Numbered from the stretch's first letter, positions 47,791 to 60,834 are shown. The stretch: 64,000 nt of DNA from Maylandia zebra (GCF_041146795.1 NC_135168.1:39874370-39938369), one strand, 5' to 3'. The notes: a model not told the origin generated them from the sequence alone. Program-made: numbers and translations.

Positions 47791-48925
47791 CTCGTCATCC
47801 CGCAGACCCAGAGGACGAGGGTCACATCACGTCCTCCGATTTCCGATCATGTACACTGATCATATATCAGTAGTTAGAATATGACTTAAAACTTTAAAGA
47901 TCCGTCGTTTATATTTTTGCTACATTTTTATCTTTTTATGGGTTTTGGGTTTGTGTTTTTTTACTTAAGTGTTTCTACGGTAGCTGCCATTTTCACGGCA
48001 CGCGCATTTCGTGGTTGTTTTGGGGAACTGATGATCACCTGTTGAAATATTTCTGCCTCATAGTGAAATTCAGATGGGGTTTAATTGAGTAACGTCTGTT
48101 TTTATAAACATGGATTCTGTTTTGCTCTCAGGAATTTCCCTCGTGATAATCCTGAGCTAGGTTCTCTAAACCACCTTTCATATTTTTATGCAGATTTAAG
48201 TTGTAAAATGAAGTGAAACTGTGTGATTCTGATTAAGAGGTTTACTCCTGTCCTATAGCTGTCTTTTGGTATTTCGTTAAAAAAAATTACACACTTTTTT
48301 TTAACCAGATGTATATTTATTCAAATTGACATGTCAGCTGTTCTATCGTGGGAAAGGAGGGGAAATTCTATGTGTGTGATGAGCATTATTTTTTAAAGTT
48401 TTAAATGTTTGATATAAATTTTCTTATATAGATTGTATATTATGCTTTTAATACAAATTAAACACCATAGTTTTTTTTGTTTTTATCAACTGTACCCGTC
48501 CCAAGTCTTACATCTGGTAAATCCTGTTCTTTGGGCACACAAACGCTGAACTTCTTACAAATTAAGGGAAAATGCTTGACTTGATGAGCTCTGGAGATTG
48601 TGCTGTGCTGTAGGGGACACTCTATATGTTTGTACGTGTCAGGGATCTCGGTGAGACAAATTAAGATTATTAAGAGAGACGAGGCCTAAAACTGCCTTTC
48701 CGCTGAATCGTGTAACGTGAGGGTGTCAAGTCTTTTTTAAGGAAACCGAGAAAACGACTGTTCCACTCCAATCCGGAGGGTGACGCTAATGCAGCGAAAA
48801 GACGTTTGTTTTACCACTGTTAAAGAAGAAAGAAGAAGACTGCCCCACTACCATAGCTACACACTAACCATACGATGAGTAACTGTCAGTGAAGTTTTAC
48901 AGTTGCAGTTGTTACTGGCCGCCAA
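47791..48925. other. tcof1 3' flank and tmco6 5' flank
   Basis: Contains the probable tcof1 3' UTR (AT-rich, to about 48480) and the tmco6 promoter region. From about 48621 the sequence is repeated at 60910 onward (tctatatgtttgtacgtgtc versus tctatatgtttatatgtgtc), so it marks the left edge of the duplicated block. Confidence 0.55.
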
Positions 48926-51900
48926 ATGTGGAGGTTGAACAAAGTTCGTCACAAAGCCGGACAACAAGGCGGCAGCTTGGAGGAGCTCAGGCTGAAGAGG
49001 CGAGAGAACGAGAGAGGTGTGTCTGCTAAATACCGAGGCTCAGTTTCCCAAACATACTGTAGGCTAACCCTGGTCTTTAACTAAAACCCTGTTTATTCAG
49101 TAATGAGCTCATTTTTCCTTTGGCTCTGTGACTATGTTTAGTTTCCATAGAAACTAGCTGGAACTGTAGCTTCAACGTAACCATTATTTTATTAATATCT
49201 TAATAAACTATTAGGTACACGTTGCTAGAGCCAAGTTGAACCCCCTTGTGTTTTCAGAATTGTCTTAATTCATCATGGCACAGATTCAATAAAGTGCTGG
49301 TATTGTTCTATTAGTACTGGTATTGGTATTGTAGCCTCAGCTGTCTATTGCTGTAGGCCATCTACTTCGTGTTGGCGTTCATAGATGCTCTTTTGTATAC
49401 CTTTGTTGTCATGGGCGGTTATTTGAGATATTGTTGCCTTCCCATCAGCTCAAACGAGTCGGCCACTCTCCTCTGACATCTGGCTTCACTAAGGCATTTT
49501 TCCTCTTTCTCAGACCGTTCTCTGTGAAAATTGGCTGTTGAAAATTCCAGCACGTCATCCGTTTATGGAATACACAGGCCAGCCAATTTGGCACAAACAG
49601 CCATTCCACATTCAGAGGCATTTAAATCACTATTCTTCCCCATTTTCATGCTCAGTTTAAACTTCAGCAGGCCATCTTGACCCTGTCTACATGTCTAAAC
49701 CAACTCAGTTGTTGCTATGTGATTATCTGATTAGATACTTGTATTTACCAAGCAGTTGAACAAATGTGCATAATAAAGTGTGAAATAGGTTTATGTAATG
49801 TGCACATGTAATTTTTTTTAAAAACTGTATTACAAAGATACAGCTCTTTTTTATGACACCCGTGAGGAACTGTTAGTTAGCTGTTACATCTTCATCTCCA
49901 GGCATTTTTACAACACATAAACAGCAAAAACAGTTCCTGTGCAGATATAGGTTTTCGTTTCTACTCGAAATTCAGTGTTTTTTTAAAAAATTGAGATGTT
50001 CCCATGTACAGGTCTTAATATAAAATAGAGCAGTGTTGGTGACATACACTGGCGTAAAATGAGTCAAAACCTAAATGGATATGTTAGCATCATCTTAACT
50101 TCAGCTTCTTTATTTCCCCACAGGCATGGCCTCCCCATGGTGGCTTTATCTCAAAAGGACGCATGTTTTGCACAGCATATGTACACTAAACACAAGTATG
50201 ATCACGTATGATCCCTGAAGGTTAAAGAGTTGTGACATGCCTCTCCCTGAATGCTTTAGCACTGAGACAGGCACGCAGAGACAGGCAGCTGGTGAGCAAG
50301 CGACTACTGCTAAATGAAGATGAGGAGCAGCCGGACGTTAGCATGGACACAGCCCCAGGAGGACATGTAAGTATCAGATATTGTGTTGGATCAGGGGTGT
50401 CAAGCACAAGAATTTCCCAGGTGCCAGAATTCTCCAATCTGGCCCACTTGAAGGCTGGAAGATGTAAAGGAGGGAATCAACTTATAGGCTATGTTTTCAG
50501 AAGTTTTACATCTTTTACTGCTGATAAAGACCTCCTACGTAGCCATTCACGCTAAACTAAAGGAATTATCTAATAGATAAATAATTAAATGACAGAAAAG
50601 TTAATGTTTTTTGACATCTTTTGAAATTTTGGTGGGAAAAAAAGAATATTTTCTGTGAATTAACAAAAACTTTGTTTTATAAGTACAGGACAGTCTGGAA
50701 AAAGAGCTACTGGAACCTTTCTGTAATTTTATTTTGCTGAAAAATTGAGACATATTGTTGAAATGTTTCTTCTTTGTCTCATTGTAAGGTTTCTCAGGGA
50801 TTTAAAGTGTAGCTAAATATATTAACACTGACAGAATGGGGTGTTTTTACTACTCGAGCCAAACTGGGCCGTATTTGACCCACAACGTAAACTGATTTTG
50901 ACATGCCTGTCTTAGATTATTTTTTTTGGTAGGTTCAGTAAAATGAAAGATCTGAACTCAGCCTGCCAGTCTCATATTTCCTCAGGACATTGTTAGTCTG
51001 CTCCACAAACTTCAACACAGCGGGACAGAGAAGGAGGCACACCTGAAGGCCTTGAGTAAAGTTCTGCGCGACCCAGCTGCACAGCTCACCTTTATCAAGT
51101 ATGGTAGTGGCTTCTGTTGCCATATTGGAAGAGACTAAATTACGCTGTCACTTTTAAGTCACTTCCTCATCTTTGTGTGTGAAACTGTGTTTTCTTTCAG
51201 GCACGAGAACAGTATGCATCTGCTGGTCGGCCTCCTCACTGGCTCTAATGCTCAGTGCCGCCTGCAGGCCGTTCGGTGTCTTCACGAGCTCTCTCACTCT
51301 TCCCACACTAATGTGGCTCCAGCCTGTCTGCCTGCTACCCCTTACCTGCTCACTTACCTGTCTGGCCCAAGCACTAAGTTTACAGTAAGTCACCATGCAG
51401 TGCAGGCAGTTTGTGATATAGTATGACCTACAATGCAGAAGACTTTTGACTTCCTTATTGTGCGGAACATTATATGTACACAGGAGCTGTGTCTCTACAC
51501 ACTTGGTAACATGTGTCCAGACAGCGATGTGGTAAGAGAGAAGCTCCTGGCTCAGGGAATCATTCCCGCTCTGGCCAGCTGTATAGAGGTAAACTACGAA
51601 GGCTCACTGTCTACACTAATATCCTTACTGTACTGGCAATTCGTAGAATTGTTGCAGTTGAATCCAAATCTACTCAAACATCCAATTCATAGAGAGACAG
51701 GAGTGTGACTGCTGCACGTCTTTGTAACATGTTACTGTGTATTTGTCCAGAACCAACGGCACACACTTGCAGTAGTGGAAGCTGCAGCGTTCACCCTCTC
51801 TCAGCTTCTCCAGGCCAGAGACGCACCTGAGAAGATAATCCCGTAAATATATCAATAATGCACTTCTTCACGTCTTCAGCCTCTGCATTCCTCATCTCGC

Positions 51901-54900
51901 AGAAAATGTCAGAGTAATGTTTTGTTCACATTTAACCTTGTTGTGTTTTTTTGTCTTCCTCTGTGTCTGTAGGATAGTCCTGAAGTCTACCTTGCCTTCA
52001 CACCTGTTATCCGTCCTTACCCCCGACCCACAGTTCGGCCTGGCTCCTGCCATAGAGTGTGCATGGTGTCTCCATTACCTCATATGCAGGTGAGAAGTTT
52101 AGGAAAGTGTCCAAAACCTTTTTTGTTTTTTTGCTGATTTGCTATTGTAGCTAATTACTGAATCTGTTTTGTGCCTTTTATTAGCACAGATGATAACAAA
52201 GAGCTGCTGGCTCAGGGTGCCCTGTCACAGTGCAGCTCCTTGTTAGTGTCACTAGGTGGTGCTGTCACCGAGGGAAACAAAGAAGATGGGATTGAGCTGG
52301 TATGGAAGTGAATGATCAAATCCAATATTTACTTTCAAAACTTGTTAAGACTTTTTTTTTTACTTTTAAGCAAACAAATTTGATAATTATCATTGAATTA
52401 ATAATGTAGATTAGTTCATTTCATGCTGAGCTACCTCCAAAGATAGTAAAATGACTTAACTATTATTAAAAGTCAGTTGAAGAATCTAGGAACTGAAACA
52501 AAACAGCAACATCGCATATTTGCCTAAGCTTCAGAACAAAGTAAAAATAACAACTAGAGATGGCACGATACCACTTTTTTATGTCCGATACCGATATCAT
52601 AAATTTGGATATCTGCCGATACCGATATGAATCCGATATAGTGTTTTTTAATCAACAAAACTGTTTTTAAATATCTTGCTGCATTTTGTATAAGTTCATA
52701 CTCAAGTTTAAAACAACAACTACACTAAAGCTATTCTGTTATACCTGCATGCAAAAAAAAATATTTCATAGTTCAGCAATACTGATCAATCTAATAAACT
52801 TAAACCTACACCATCCTCCCTATTCTGGTATTTTAAAGAGTACTTAGCATAAATATTAAGCAACCTAACTAATAGGGTTCCAACTCCCAGCAACAACAAA
52901 AATAAATAAATAAAAAATAGGGAACCACCCCTCACGCTCCACCTCATGATGCTTAATCGACGTAATCAACCTTAATTTGATGCAGTGTGAAAAAAAAATG
53001 CACAGAAATCAATTATTTTTCAAGAAATATTAAATAGATTCAACATCTTTCTTCAACAAAATTGCAGACTGCACAGATGGTACCTTCCCAAAGGAAAAAG
53101 TACTATAGCTTACTAGGGTATATATATTAGACTTAATAGTTACTATTAAGTCTAGAAGTAATAGACTAAATGAATAGAAGTAATTGACTTCTATTCATTT
53201 TGCATCAAATTTAAACTTTGGGTGTCAGATAATTATTTATTAAAAGCTAGACATTTTAAATGAGAATAAGAAAGAAAAGTATGTCTTTGTGCCCCCTTTT
53301 CCCTGTTAATGCCCTATCGGCCCCCCTGTCTAAACTTTGCTAGATCCGCCCCTGCACAGTTACCAGCCGTCAGCTGCGTAGAAAAAGATCCTGATGTAGA
53401 AAGTAATATTAAATACATTCTAACAACAGCTGATCAAGCTTAAACGTGCTGCTGTTGTTTATCCACTGGTTTCCTCTTTCTGGTGCAAACTGGGCCAAAA
53501 GCAAACAAGAGACACGGACTCGCGACAGAAAAGCCGATCAGCTGATCATTAAGCAGTTTCATGATTGAAGTAGCAGCAAGAAGAGGCAGTCGCTCGTTAA
53601 GCTTAACGCAGGAATGCTTTACAAACATTCAGAGATGGACTTACACACTTGCTTTACTTCTCTCGGGATAACTTTGTCGGAGATGAAATGCGGGGTTGCT
53701 AGCGAAGCTCCAAATGCTATCCAGACCACCGACAGGTCCCGCATGCCACAGCCGCTCTATCACGTGATGCATACTGCTCCGACGTGCTAACGTTCTGAGG
53801 TGAGTTACGGCGTGTTGCAAGTTTTGTGAGGTGCTTTCGTGATATTTAATGGATCGGATTACATTTTTTATTTTTCTCCGATATCCGATCCAGTAATTTA
53901 GGTCAGTATCGGACCGATACCGATACGTAATATCGGATCGGTCCATCTCTAATAACAACTTTAGTTTTTAATCTGACTTGGATCACAGAAGCTTTTAATG
54001 TGTCTTCTTCAGCTCATCTGGCCTCTGTTGAGGTGTGTGGGAAACATCTTGTCCTCCTGCCCGGAGGAAGACCTGAATGCTCAACTGACTGATGCTCATC
54101 TGCCAGCTTCTCTGTGTGGACTTGTTCAAGCCTACCTGCACACCCTGCCAGCCTTGGCCAGAGAGACCGTCTGGGTCCTTAACAACCTCACAGGTACGGC
54201 TCTCTTGTTTTAGTCGTCTCTGAATGGGACTGCAGCCATACAGAAGTACACCTCATCATTACTAATAGAACCGTTTTGCAATATATTTTTCCTGCTTTGC
54301 CGCAGTTCAGTATAGATTTGTGCAAGAAAACATTGCATTTTTTTTTTGGTGTAACTATTCAATCTATTCAAATACTGAATAAAATGCTTGTGGCTGCCTT
54401 GTGCATTCTCTGTGCACATCTGAGATTTGATGCATCATAATTATCAGGGTTTTCTGTAGTGTGTGTAACGTGCCCCATTGTGTTTTCTACCTCTCTCCAT
54501 CCCAGCTCACTCCACCGAATTCTGCTCCGCCCTCTTGACTCTAAACTTGGTCCCAGGATTGATCCAACTTCTCCCATTTTCTCAAGGCATTAATACTATG
54601 GTTAGTACCGTAATTGTCGGGCTATAAGCCGCTACTTTTTGCACAAGCTTTGAACCCTGCGGCTTTTAGTCAGGTGCGGCTTTTCTATGGATTGTCCGTG
54701 ATTTTTGTCATATCGTAAGACGATTTGTTTTGTTTGTTCCGCTGTTGTACGGCACTACGTTGCCTGGCGGAAGGGCATGCGATCAGACACACAGTATCGG
54801 GGTTCAAGAGTGGTATGTTGGTCACGTGTCCATCCGCCAGGCAACATAGTGCCGTACAAGTAGCGTGAAAAACCAACTTCAAATGAACGCTACGCGTTCA

Positions 54901-56304
54901 GCGGGAGTCGTGGATGACGAGCGGCGATAAACTTGCGAAAAGCAAGTTATGCTCAACTCCACCGGTGGAATCTGACAGCGTGAAAAAGTGTGAAAACATC
55001 CATGATCACCAACGGATTTCGAAGGGCTGGACTGCTGCCTGATGGAGAGGAGGACACCGCCACGGCCCTTCAGAGGGTGTTCGACTCTAACACTGACAAC
55101 GAGGATTTCTTTGGTTTTGTAAGTGACAACGAAGGAACGAAGCTGAGAGTGGATGACGAAGCCATCCTGAGCCTGTTCGTATCCGACACTGGAGGAGAGG
55201 ACTTTGGTGGTTTTAGTGCGCAGGAAGAAGAGAAAGATGGTGACTTTTCTTCTTGTTAAAGCCGTGTCACTGCACCTGAGCCTAAAAGGTAGTCCGAATC
55301 TATTTTTCTGGTGTGCTGTAGGTTATTGTTATGTACTACATTTGTTACTCATTTATGAAGCACAGTACATGTTTCGTACTTGTAATTACCGCTACTTGTA
55401 CATATACCTAAAAAGTTATGCAAATATGTACCCATAACTTGTTTTTCAAAATATTAATAAAAGGGGTGTGTCTCCAAACAGCCATCTCTTTCCTGACAAT
55501 TCGCTTTGTGCATATTCTCTTACATATGATAAGTCAACATTGAAACACCTGCGGCTTTTGGTCAGGTGCGGCTAATGTATGTACAAAACAGGATTTTCCC
55601 CTGATTTTAGCTTGTGCGGCTAATATTCAGGTGCGCTTTGTAGTCCGGGAAATACGGTACTATGATTGATATAAGTGCTTCTTGTAATATTAAGTCATTG
55701 TGGCATATAATAAGAAATCTTGTGGTTTTCTCTTGCATCCTTTTGGATGAAAAAAGTGTTTTTTGATTTTGTGTTTTTGTTGTTTTTTGTTTTTCTTGCT
55801 TGTTACACTCAGATTCTCAGGATTCTGGCTAATATTGCCCACAAGAAAAAGGTGTTCTGTGTGCAGCTCATGCAGCTTGGTTTACTGTCTGCACTCTGTG
55901 CCACGCTTAAAATGGCTGATCAGGAAATGGTGATTCAGAGCCTGGACATCCTGTTCATGATGACTGTCAGCAGTCCAGTGGTAAGTGTGGTAATTAGTGA
56001 AACTAAACTCTGTAATGATTGCTAAGCTGTGGCATGATGTGGTATTCTTCTTCTTCAGGTGGCAGAGGAGTTTGTCAGGCAAGATGGGCTTTCACTGTTG
56101 GAGGTCCTTCAGTACAATGGTGCAGCAGAGATGAGACAAAGGTCGACGTACCTCCTGGAGAAGCACTTGTTGTCCTACCAACAGCATATAACAGTAATTG
56201 TTATGCAGCCTTATTGTCTCTGTTGAATTTTTTTTGTAGTTTTTAGTTAAAAATGTCTGATGGGAGCTGCTGTCTTGCAGGTGGACAATATGCCGGATCC
56301 TTGA
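48926..56304 (+). CDS. tmco6: Transmembrane and coiled-coil domain protein 6
   Basis: Thirteen exons (48926-49016, 50260-50366, 50986-51098, 51201-51384, 51484-51588, 51751-51842, 51973-52089, 52185-52299, 54013-54193, 54506-54600, 55813-55980, 56059-56193, 56281-56304) join in frame to 508 aa; human TMCO6 is about 493. The N terminus is basic and helical (EELRLKRRENER, ALRQARRDRQLVSKRLL), resembling an importin-beta-binding segment. Armadillo-type helices follow: VRCLHELSHS, ACLPATPYLLTYL, ELCLYTLGN, EAAAFTLSQLLQA, WCLHYLICS, VWVLNNLT. These phrases are close to human TMCO6. Function is poorly known; it resembles importin alpha but has a predicted membrane segment. Introns 1, 2, 8 and 10 carry DNA transposons. 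Exon 10 ends six bases before a pogo-like insertion. Confidence 0.93.
49205..49785 (-). mobile_element. Tc1-like relic in tmco6 intron 1
   Basis: Ends aactattaggtacacgttg and agcagttgaacaaatgtgc are the inverted-terminus phrases of the degenerate Tc1-like family, here in reverse orientation. Interior phrases ttgttgtcatgggcggttat and catcagctcaaacgagtc also belong to it. No open transposase remains. A second copy at 61350-61830 lies in the duplicated block. Confidence 0.6.
50392..50909. mobile_element. hAT-type element in tmco6 intron 2
   Basis: Left end caggggtgtcaagcac and right end attttgacatgcctg are inverted repeats of the CAGGGGTGTCAAA class. Flanking 8-mers tgttggat and tcttagat agree at five positions, so the duplication is decayed. 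No transposase frame at this length (518 bp). Confidence 0.6.
52555..53951. mobile_element. hAT-type element in tmco6 intron 8, 1.4 kb
   Basis: The left end tagagatggcacgatacc and the right end ggatcggtccatctcta are inverted, followed inward by repeated gccgataccgatat and ccgatatccgat phrases on both sides. The 8-mer ataacaac is exactly duplicated at 52547-52554 and 53952-53959. This fits hAT. Internal palindromes near 53115-53205 could fold into hairpins. No transposase is evident. Confidence 0.85.
54608..55657. mobile_element. pogo/Tigger-like element in tmco6 intron 10
   Basis: The termini ccgtaattgtcgggctataa and (reverse complement) ccgtatttcccggactacaa are imperfect inverted repeats flanked by TA on each side, the target choice of Tc1/mariner and pogo. 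Sub-terminal repeats ctgcggcttttagtcaggtg and ctgcggcttttggtcaggtg occur near both ends. The 1.05-kb length leaves only the tail of a transposase gene. Confidence 0.8.
54990..55259 (+). pseudogene. C-terminal remnant of a pogo-like transposase
   Basis: An 89-codon frame reads SMITNGFRRAGLL, a phrase like the C-terminal end of pogo-type DDE transposases, then an acidic Asp/Glu-rich tail with NEDFFGF. No DDE catalytic residues are present. It is a residue of the parent element left by internal deletion. Confidence 0.55.
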
Positions 56305-57082
56305 ATCAACAACAAGACTTGTTGTGTTAGGAGGGCCCAGCTGAGGATAACAACATGTTTACATTTTGATATGATAGATATCAAACTTGTTTGTGCATTT
56401 GAAGTAATTAGTGATAAAACTGCTGTCTTGTATGTTTTTACTCATGGAATTTTAATCTATGCAAATATTAAATATTTTTATAATACTTGTACTGGTGAAG
56501 TACTTTTGCATAAAACTGTATTTATATTCAGATATGGCTTGACATATTTCGAGATGTTAAGATACTGAAGGTGGAACATATAACATTAGAAACATAATGT
56601 GTCTTTATCAACAAGACCTTGTCATCATGCCTGTGTAACGATTAAATAATTATGACATAATAAAACTCTTCCTTACAACAAATATGACTGCTGCTTTTTT
56701 TGGAGTATTTGCTGTTTGGTTTGATTTTTATTAAGAAACATTTAGTTACATTTAATCACAAAAAATCTTGGGACTTTTACATGTGATGCTGATGATTAGT
56801 GAGGGCAGCACAGACCGACCCAAAGTGGTGGCACTGCTATATGTATGTATGTTAAAAAAAAATAATCAGAAGTTGATCATTGTGATTGCTTCAAACTGCT
56901 GTTTAAAGCTGAAACTTGTAGAGATGATAAATATGCCCAATTAGAAAGTAATTTCAATAATGATAAAAAAAAGAAAACATTAATGCAATCTGAATCCGTA
57001 ATGTAAATAATTTTTAAAAAAGCCTCACTTAAAGACTTTAAGTAGGTAAAGTTGTTGTTGTTTTTTATGTACACCTGCTTAC
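56305..57082. other. tmco6 3' UTR and intergenic gap
   Basis: A likely polyadenylation signal, AATAAA at 56659-56664, lies about 360 bp after the tmco6 stop codon. The rest is AT-rich with no coding evidence. Confidence 0.5.
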
Positions 57083-57283
57083 ACTTATAACACAGTCAGT
57101 GTGCACAGACCTCATGGAGTTTTCACTGACCACACTGTGGAACAGTTTCAGCCTGTAACTTCCAATCAAAGTCTTTGGCTCCTCCCCTTAATGAAAAAAA
57201 ACTGTCTCTTTCTCTTTCTACCCACAATAATCCCTTCCCGTTATCTTTCACGCTGCTTTTGCTGCATGAAAATCCAAGACGAG
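57083..57283 (+). promoter_or_regulatory. First-exon-like block A upstream of ms4a-like gene
   Basis: About 200 bp similar to 58064-58291: both contain gtgtgcacagacct, tgtggaacag, gcctgtaacttcca, a pyrimidine tract with acccacaa, and gttatctttcac followed by gctgcatgaaaatcc. It ends at a splice donor, gtaaga. It is probably a noncoding alternative first exon with its promoter, duplicated about 1 kb upstream of block B. No start codon in frame is required. Confidence 0.5.
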
Positions 57284-58063
57284 GTAAGAAGGACCATTGG
57301 GGCCAAATTAATACAAAACATATATTGCTGAAATTGAGAATAAAATCAAAATTTGGAGATCAAGTTACATAATGTTGTTTTGAGGAGGGAAAAAGTTAAA
57401 ATACTATTTTGAGGAAAAAACTGGAAATGTGGAGATTACAGTTGTTGTTTCATGAAAGACTGCCATATTTGTTATACCCTTTACAGAATGCCTTGTTTAG
57501 ATGAGTTAGAAGGACACATTGTTCTGCCGTGTTTTGATAGAATACACAACACGTTCTCACTCCCAAACACCAAACACTTCCCTGGATTACGAGATCGGAA
57601 AAATTAAGAAACATGAGAACAGTTTGGAATGAATCTACACATATGCGTTTATTTTACTTAAATCGCTTTGGAAAACACTAACTTCTTTAAAGTGCTGGTT
57701 AAGGTTCGGGATAAGGTTAGGTCAGAACGGGCGTGAGAACGGGCTGACATACATCCTCTCTGTTACAAGAGGGCGTAACCACCTTTAGTCTCTCCGTTAC
57801 CGGCCGTCTAGTATAAAGTGAGTATAAACAGTAAGCTGTCAGTGTAGAGAATAGAAATCTTGTGGAAATCTTAATAGAAATTATTGTGAGCTGTGATTCT
57901 TTTCCCCCACACTGAGCCCTTACCTGCTGAAACTCACTTTAACTTTAACTAATTTTTCTGTTTAGATGCAATGTCACACGCACGAGGTTCAATTAGCTTT
58001 GCACAAAAATAATACATACCAGGTTGTCAGTAGTTTCACTAACTCTGCCAATAATGCCGATCT

Positions 58064-58291
58064 ACTTATAATACAGTAAGTGTGCACAGACCTAATGGGG
58101 ATTTCATTTTAACTGAGTGGTTTACTCACTATACTGTGGAACAGCCTAAGCCTGTAACTTCCAGACAGTCTTTAGCCCCACCACTTAATAAAAAAAGAAG
58201 TCTCAAATTGCCACACTTCCTCTTTCCACCCACAACATTCCCTTCCTGTTATCTTTCACTCTGCTTTTTCTGCATGAAAATCTAAGACGGG
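58064..58291 (+). promoter_or_regulatory. First-exon-like block B upstream of ms4a-like gene
   Basis: The partner of block A, closer to the coding exons. It ends ctaagacggg before the donor gtgagt, and the next acceptor (ctactccacag at about 58366) precedes the ATG exon. It is therefore the likely noncoding first exon. Confidence 0.5.
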
Positions 58292-58464
58292 GTGAGTCAC
58301 GTTTTCTAAGACTTTTGAAAAATCTTGCATTCATCTGGCTTTTAAATGTTTTCTGCTACTCCACAGATATTCTGCCCCCAACAATCTGTGCTGCTGTGGG
58401 GAAGCATCCAGTTCAATTAAGTCTTTTTGACCCGCAGCCAAGCACTGTGTGTAGTCTCCTGAAA

Positions 58465-59965
58465 ATGGAGGGAACTCAGACAACGACTAGAGAGGAGGGG
58501 ACAACAGAAAGAAATGGGGATCAGGGGACTAGCAGCAATGTGCCGATGTCCAGCAAACCTCTGCATCGCTTTGTCCGAAAGGAGCCCAGAAGTCTTGGGG
58601 TAACACATCAGATAAGCAAAATCTTAAATAAGCAGATTTATGCACGAGGATAGCTATAAGCTGATGCAGCTGTAGACACTCTCATCCATTCTTCCTCTTC
58701 CCCTTTCCAGATTGTCATTCTGATGTTTGGCTGTGCTGAGTTGTTAATGGGATTTCAGTTCTCCAATGAAGAGTTCAAATTCTCTGCTCAACTCATTCCC
58801 TTTTGGCAGGGAGCTCTGGTACTTACTGTAGCATTTTACTGGCTAGCACTGACATGCTGACAGCTAAAAATGATTGAACTTGACTGGTCATATCTTCTGT
58901 GCAGTTATTGTTCAGAAAAGTTCAAAGTACTGCCTGTGCTATAAATATGAGGCTACAACCATCAGTTTGTTAGGTTAACAGCACAAGCATGACACACAGT
59001 CATAATACCAAAAGGTTTTAAAAATGCATCTGGTACAATTGCAATGCTACGTGTTAACTAGATCTTTCCAATGACAAATAAACATCAGCAAGTATTCATA
59101 GTTTCCTACAAAATATGTATTGTATGAAGACAGACTCACACAGCTTCACACTGTGAAAATATCACCCATATTACTAAATCTACTGTGGGTTAAGGTCAAA
59201 CAGCATCATTTGTTGTGATTATTTGCTCACTAGTTTCTTACCTGTGGAATCCTGTCAGTCTACACTGAGTTGCATCCGTCCAAGAAGATGGTACGTCATG
59301 GTTTTATTTCCTATTTGTGATTTTCAGCCTTGTTTATACTCCTACAGTCCTTCCTAATTCAGTGGCCTAATTAATTTTGATTAACTTATCTTTCCCAGGT
59401 GACTGTGTGCTTGGCCCTGTATGTGGTTTCCATCTTTGGAATCGTAATCTCTTTCATATACAGGATGATCCAGGTCCTCTCTTATCCCTACTTTTTTTTT
59501 TTGCGATTTCATTTGAACAATGCAAGTGTGGTGAGTTACAGTACATATCTATTTTTTGATTATGATTGTATGACATGCATGTTTTCACAGCATATCAATA
59601 ACTCTCACTTTCTGTCACTGTAGATGCTGCTGAAAAGTATCGAAGCCATTTTACTGATCTCCACTATTTCAGTGTTAGTGATTCTCATTTTTCTAACCAC
59701 TGTCGCAAGTTTCGCACTGAAATCCACACGCACTCAGGTAATAGCATATTTTATTTTTTTATTATTGACATACAAGCCTTCTGTCTACTTCAAAGAAACA
59801 TGCCACAGAGTCCGATTTATCCCAGGGATATCTGCTGAAGGACAGTTTTCAATAGCTTTGGTCACTCATCATTTTATTTTTCTTCCACTTTCATGTTTTG
59901 TTTTGTTTTTTCAGGTCATCGTCCAGCAAATTCCACCACCGAGGACTGAAACGCCATCGGACTGA
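58465..59965 (+). CDS. MS4A-like four-transmembrane protein
   Basis: Six coding exons (58465-58599, 58711-58818, 59234-59290, 59399-59530, 59624-59737, 59915-59965), all phase 0, give 198 aa. A polar N-terminal tail of 45 residues ends in RFVRKEPRSLG, the juxtamembrane motif of the MS4A family. Four hydrophobic segments follow: IVILMFGCAELLMGF, PFWQGALFLTCGILSVYTEL (with the PFWxGxLF..SG.LSV pattern), VTVCLALYVVSIFGIVISFI, and LLKSIEAILLISTISVLVIL. A short Pro-rich tail (QQIPPPRTE) ends the protein. MS4A proteins (CD20 relatives) act as membrane adaptors or ion-related channels in immune cells and other tissues. The third coding exon begins at an unusual acceptor preceded by cactag. The exact paralogue is uncertain. 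Start at 58465 is preferred because the frame upstream has no MS4A character and lies beyond a splice acceptor. Confidence 0.8.
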
Positions 59966-60834
59966 GGACATCTTTTTAAAGTATTATTAAACATTACACG
60001 ACCTTACTAAAACACACTTGTTGGTCTCTTGCGACACTTGTTCTTGAACTAAAATCATTTATGTCATCACTGTGAGGAAAAACTATCTTAGAAGAACTTT
60101 TTCAGGAAGGCAATAACGACTAATCTGTCTGGCAGCCCTTGCGTTTCCCTGCTGCACGTCTGCAAATCTCTTCTCATCGACTGAATGTGTTGACCTCAGC
60201 CAGATGTCATACACTATATGTTGGACAACATCTGGGCTATGCAACATTTGTTTGTGACAGGTGTCAAAATTCAGTCCAACCATAAAAGTTTTGATTTGTT
60301 TTAAAACATACTTGTTAGAAATTCCTTTTTTATTGTTAATATCTGAAAATTTCCTTCCTCATCAGACCTTTAGTCATTTGGAAGCCATGTAGAAAATCTG
60401 TTATGCGTGTCATCTTTTCAGAGACGTCCAAAATTTTCCATCTAATTGTATCTGCATTATTATTAGTGTCTTATTAGTAGTGTTTGACTGTCATTAAATG
60501 GTGCTTTGTACTCTGTACTGAATGTTTAACTGAAGACATTTTACAATATGACATGTTGTAACTGGATGAGTAAACTATTAGCTTTGACCTCTGGTTACAG
60601 AGGGAGCAGGTACTGCACTGTGATCTAAGAAGCCTCGGTATAAACTCTGTTTTTCCTGTTTGCGTAAAATCTTTTTATATTTTGTGCAGTAATTGTGTAC
60701 TGATTTAAACATAAACTTTTGTTAAGCCAATATAAATATTCTCATTTCATTATGTTAATCTTTGCGTAGATTAGAGCTGTACAAACTCTGTTTTTGCCTT
60801 ATAAATGATATTTTCATGTGAGTTTGTACATTTC

